Assembly (NCBI GenBank): GCA_028753945.1
Contig: JAPNXP010000014.1
Span: forward strand, 5,208,001 to 5,272,000
DNA from: Hexactinellida sp. DTS-2022
Taxonomy: Eukaryota; Porifera; Hexactinellida
Reading direction: 5' to 3'
Length of the DNA: 64,000 nt
The translations under genes were made by a program, and so were the position numbers. The notes under the pieces were generated by a model. The model did not search any database, was not told where the DNA came from, and saw only the letters and a program-made list of their open reading frames with translations. How positions within the stretch are numbered: position 1 is the stretch's first letter; each line of letters begins with the position of its first letter. Shown here piece after piece: positions 60,901 to 64,000 of this stretch.

Positions 60901-63715
60901 AAGGAAACTTGCATGAACAATCTACTCAAAATTCATATTTAATTATGTTCTATCCAATTCACTTACTGTGTGGGAAGCGTGGGCGATTGGGAATAGCTTG
61001 GGTGGCTGGTACGGTCGGGTTTAACCAATCTACTGCAAGTTTCCTTAACAAACGAGAACTTTTATCTGTCAACATCCAAATGGCTTGCAATGAAGTTATC
61101 ACTCCGAACAAGCCAATGGCTCTGCGACTAGCTGCCATTCTGATGCTGGGCATCGCTCGCATCTACAAGCGACAAACCAAATTCCTTCTGGGAGACATTG
61201 AGGACATGTACAAGGACCTGAAGAAGCACCGCAGCTACTCAATCGATCTCATCGACGCAGGCAACAATAAGGGCGCGAGTTTAATACTCACCAACTGTGT
61301 GGGGGAAATAGAAACCTTCGAGGCGGACCGCCTCCTGACCGGACTTCTCTCCAATCTGAATCTGATCTCAGATTCGAGCTACACTGCCTACAACACTGCG
61401 CCATTGGAATCCTTCACGTCTATCGTAATGCAAGCTAACTCCGAAGAATCGATAGCCAACATAGCTCCCATCAGAAGCATAACTCTGGACACGAACGAGC
61501 TCGCTTTGGACCGGATGCAGAATGACGACTTAGGAGGGCCGTTGGACATATCTCTTGTAGACCATTCGTTCCCTGCAGCCCGTGATTTGTCAAATGGCTC
61601 CGTTAACAACCCTGATAGCGATATCACGCAAGGAAACATATCACCACTGCATTGTGATACCGTTAGCCCAATAGGGAACAACTCAAACTTAGTTCGACAG
61701 GCTTTCAACCAGTGCGGCCTGGGACCGATTGATGAGGAGGCGGAGCGACCACCCAAACGCCAGAAGAAGAACGTTAAACTGGCGATAGACTTTACGACTA
61801 GTTTAAGCAATGACAATATAAGGAAAAATCTAACTACACAATCAGATATTAGAAAGATTTTCAAATCCACTTTGCCTAAGAAACAGCTTCGCTATTTAAT
61901 CCCAAAGACTGATAGCGAGCTCGTTATGAACCGACACTTTAGGAATATGTACGCTAACCCTCAGTGGGACGAGCTAGAGAATCTGTTTGTACCGATTTCC
62001 GACAAAAATAGCAACGAGACTGTGTCCTCGACTAACTTTTCGCGATTACTCGATTCTTCCAACAGCAACCACACCACCTCAATTATCCGCAATATGTCCA
62101 ATCTGTCTGTCGGGCTACAGACCGAGTATTCCCTTGAGAATATCGATATAAACCCGATGCAATTAGAAGATGATTTATCCTTGGTCCATGACCCTAACAT
62201 TCCTTGTCCCAGTCCGCAGGTTGCTGATATGATTAGCTACTACCCGAATGAACAGTCCTTCCAGCTGAATGACAACACAGACTCGTTTGAAAGAAACCCC
62301 AGTATCCTCAGTTTCGAAACAGAACAGATTCTGGATACATTCCATCAACTCAAGCAGTCGGCTAGAAGACCGTTTATTTTCATGAAAGATCTTTTCCCTA
62401 GTAAGCGACCTAATCGTAAGGAAGTGGTTAAGGTGTTTTATAGCGTACTGAAACATTCTCATATATTCTGTCCTGAACAGAGGGATCCTTACGGAGAAGT
62501 TCTACTGCGATCCGCTTGAGCTATCTTTCATTCTATAAGAAGGAAATTTCATTTATTATATGTTAATCTTGCTGTATTATCTTTAAATTTTATTGTATAT
62601 GTTGATTATGAATCGGTTTTAGAATATTTCAGAAATGCTACATCAAAAATGATTCCGACTTTTGTTCGGAGTAATCATTTCTTGATAAGATATCGTATAT
62701 CCCACACCAACTTTAACTTATGTTAAAAACTTAATTACACTAACAAGGGAGTGTATTTATAAATACAGTGAACTCCCGTTATACCAAGTTGGATATAACA
62801 AGGAAATTACAGGTCTGCTTATGAGCCAAACAACATTGGCTCTTAAGCAAAAAATAATTTATTTAAATTTCTACTCGTACCACTCGACTCCTGACCTAAA
62901 ACAAATGTTCATTCCAATTCGTCTTACCTCCAACATTTCCAAGTTTTCTATTAACTCTTAATTTGTAGACTTTCTATTGTGTTATGTGGCTGGAATGCTT
63001 AATAAGAATAGCTAAAAATTCACCTATGTTGTATTTCGATTCAATGACCTTTCAATACTTAGCTAACTAATAATTTAATTGTGACTCAGACAGTTAGCTA
63101 TGTGGAATAAGTAGATATGATGCAAGCTATGCCCCTAACTTATGTTCTGTTGCTTGTAATTAGCTTAATTACCATGATTTATGCAGTAAGTTAGCCCTGC
63201 CTTGACTGATAACTTTTACTCTATGTCTTCATTTTAGTTTCTTCCAGAGATGGGTGACTTACACTCCTTCAACCTTTGAGAGTGCATTTGAGTCTGTTAT
63301 TAATGTTGTTGTTCTCTGCTTTAACAAGTTGTTGTGTCACGCACACCTGGTCTCTCTCAGTCCGCCCATTATCTCAGCTTTCACTTCCATCCTAAATCTA
63401 TTCGCTTCTATCATCCACTCTCTCGCTAACTCCACTGCGCTGGAGTACTGCTACCATCAGGCAGAGCTGTTCACTAAGATTCTCTGCGAAATCTGCTTCC
63501 TGCCTAGCATAGCTGATCAGTGTCCGCCGGCTATCCAGATAAGCGCCATGACCCTAATAGGGCATCTGGCTAACATGGGGCCTCGCGTTAGCCACTCTCT
63601 GCAGAAAGAAGCTATTGAAGAGTTCATGGAGGAGTGTAGAGAAGCTCCGAATTTTGATGTTCGAAAAATGTATTTTTACGCTGATCAGTCACTGAACAGT
63701 CTCTTTGATAATTAA
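57952..63715 (+). CDS. Divergent importin beta-1-like HEAT protein (7 exons), hosts RAD21
   Basis: Exons 57952-58125, 58181-58375, 58423-58542, 58605-59086, 59367-60299, 60781-60819 and 63238-63715 give 806 residues (human KPNB1 876). HEAT repeats resemble karyopherin beta-1: DKPNVRLEAMNCL with LEPYFTQIYDIVM matches the DTRVRVAALQNL / METYMGPALFAIT pair, and SFLVPFIGHS matches PHVLPFIKEH. Similarity is low overall. The first recognisable repeat corresponds to about KPNB1 residue 170, so roughly 80-100 N-terminal residues of the Ran-binding region are missing or unrecognisable. The 39-nt exon 6 is inferred from phase; skipping it also keeps the frame. Intron 6 (2,418 bp) contains RAD21 on the same strand. 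Confidence 0.72.
60300..60780. other. Intron 5 of the importin-beta-like gene
   Basis: A 481-bp AT-rich intron. No nested gene or repeat was recognised. Confidence 0.45.
60945..62519 (+). CDS. RAD21: Cohesin kleisin RAD21/SCC1-like, nested in the importin-beta intron
   Basis: A 524-residue single-exon gene. The N-terminal kleisin domain begins MFYPIHLLCGKRGRLGIAWVA and continues with MALRLAAILMLGIARIYKRQ, the SMC3-binding region. A long Ser/Asn-rich middle with an acidic/basic patch (RPPKRQKKN) follows. The C-terminal winged helix for SMC1 includes RPFIFMKDLFPSKRPNRKEVVKVFYSVLKH. RAD21 closes the cohesin ring. The domains are shared with RAD21L and REC8; the N-terminus is nearer RAD21 than REC8, but the meiotic paralogue cannot be excluded. 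The start is the ATG at 60945; 12 upstream codons begin with TTG. It lies entirely inside intron 6 of its host. Confidence 0.85.
   Translation: MFYPIHLLCGKRGRLGIAWVAGTVGFNQSTASFLNKRELLSVNIQMACNEVITPNKPMALRLAAILMLGIARIYKRQTKFLLGDIEDMYKDLKKHRSYSIDLIDAGNNKGASLILTNCVGEIETFEADRLLTGLLSNLNLISDSSYTAYNTAPLESFTSIVMQANSEESIANIAPIRSITLDTNELALDRMQNDDLGGPLDISLVDHSFPAARDLSNGSVNNPDSDITQGNISPLHCDTVSPIGNNSNLVRQAFNQCGLGPIDEEAERPPKRQKKNVKLAIDFTTSLSNDNIRKNLTTQSDIRKIFKSTLPKKQLRYLIPKTDSELVMNRHFRNMYANPQWDELENLFVPISDKNSNETVSSTNFSRLLDSSNSNHTTSIIRNMSNLSVGLQTEYSLENIDINPMQLEDDLSLVHDPNIPCPSPQVADMISYYPNEQSFQLNDNTDSFERNPSILSFETEQILDTFHQLKQSARRPFIFMKDLFPSKRPNRKEVVKVFYSVLKHSHIFCPEQRDPYGEVLLRSA
62520..63237. other. Intron sequence 3' of RAD21
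   Basis: 718 bp of AT-rich intron that includes the RAD21 3'UTR. CAGTGAACTCCCGTTATACC at 62766-62785 resembles a pogo/Tigger-type terminus; no partner end was found. No ORF is supported. Confidence 0.45.
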
Positions 63716-63882
63716 GTTTTTATACACAGCAAGTTGGTGAGTTTTCATATAAAACTTTTGTTGTAGTTGTTGTTGTCGTGATATTTTATATATATATTGT
63801 TTCTTCAACTATTTTTATGCTACAAATTGAGTGTGAAGTTTTAACTCTGCTAATATCAAAACTTATGTCTATTAATTTAATA

Positions 63883-63999
63883 TTACATTTGAATCTTAAT
63901 TTTGTGTAAGGTATCACATATCCTAGCGATAATTTCCCCCAATAATTCCTTGCTCCAGTCAGCTGGAATAGTGGATTTCGTGGTTTCCCTATTTGGTTT
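63883..63999 (-). CDS. Possible 3' end of a gene entering from the right edge (partial)
   Basis: The minus strand has 38 sense codons and a TAA stop, with a plausible C-terminus (STIPADWSKELLGEIIARIC onward) that looks like folded protein. It converges with the importin-beta gene, as expected for a neighbour. It was not identified; short length keeps confidence low. Confidence 0.35.
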   Translation of the reverse strand, partial: KPNRETTKSTIPADWSKELLGEIIARICDTLHKIKIQM

Positions 64000-64000
64000 A

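Noticed and set aside
1..64000. tRNA, rRNA or CRISPR arrays
   Set aside because: None was recognised by reading both strands; short intergenic AT-rich gaps do not show cloverleaf-like or spaced-repeat patterns, though a covariance-model scan was not possible.

Overview
This window is nuclear DNA from an animal with a very compact genome. About 35 protein-coding genes sit in 64 kb. They are eukaryotic families with GT-AG introns (most 47-300 bp, acceptors nearly always TAG), and several are animal-type: FOXL2, a TRAF-like protein, an astacin with thrombospondin repeats, B3GALT6 and a gustatory-receptor-like 7TM protein. At least two thirds of the genes, including the 1,355-residue FANCI, have no intron in the coding sequence. 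The lineage cannot be proved from one window. A compact genome, probable spliced-leader trans-splicing and this gene set would fit an early-branching animal such as a glass sponge, but that is inference.

Layout. 1-8.6 kb: RETSAT, WDR89 and CDC26 (+), then a gustatory-receptor-like 7TM gene and a TRAF-like gene (-). 8.6-18.2 kb: a + strand run of UFC1, LDAH, DNAJA3, a small dispanin-like membrane protein, POLR1C (2 exons), peroxisomal Lon LONP2 (6 exons, ending SKL) and TMEM192. 18.3-26.5 kb: FANCI (+) facing two tandem LPCAT3-type MBOAT genes and MED7 (-). 26.6-33 kb: a short DNTTIP1-like gene, B3GALT6, a tiny ORF and a five-exon coiled-coil gene with cathepsin L (-) in its first intron. 33.1-44.2 kb: GBF1, then OTUD3 (7 exons), whose introns hold NDOR1 (same strand) and a SMIM20-like gene (-). 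45.4-52.2 kb: FOXL2 (-), then two arylsulfatase B-like genes flanking an RWD-ADP-ribosyltransferase fusion. 52.3-64 kb: EMG1 with an astacin-TSP1 gene (-) in intron 1, an NlpC/P60-like protein, DCAF4, and a divergent importin-beta gene with RAD21 inside its last intron. Fragments of two more - strand genes may lie at the window edges.

Two features organise the window. First, five complete intronless genes are nested inside introns of other genes, two of them on the same strand as the host, and five of the six introns longer than 1 kb contain such a gene. Second, about 27 of 34 start codons have a pyrimidine-AG, usually TAG, within 15 nt upstream, like the cis-splice acceptors here. I read this as spliced-leader trans-splicing acceptors (or very short 5'UTR introns), which would also explain the head-to-tail crowding, same-strand nesting and the 5-nt gap between a 53-codon ORF and the coiled-coil gene.

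Most genes are housekeeping (DNA repair, cohesin, Mediator, Pol I/III, ribosome biogenesis, UFMylation, peroxisome, lipid remodelling, Golgi traffic). The less ordinary items are the RWD-ART fusion, the NlpC/P60-like protein, a FANCI lacking the expected ubiquitin-acceptor lysine, a sulfatase with an altered active-site motif, an importin-beta lacking part of its N-terminus, and small TIR elements in introns.
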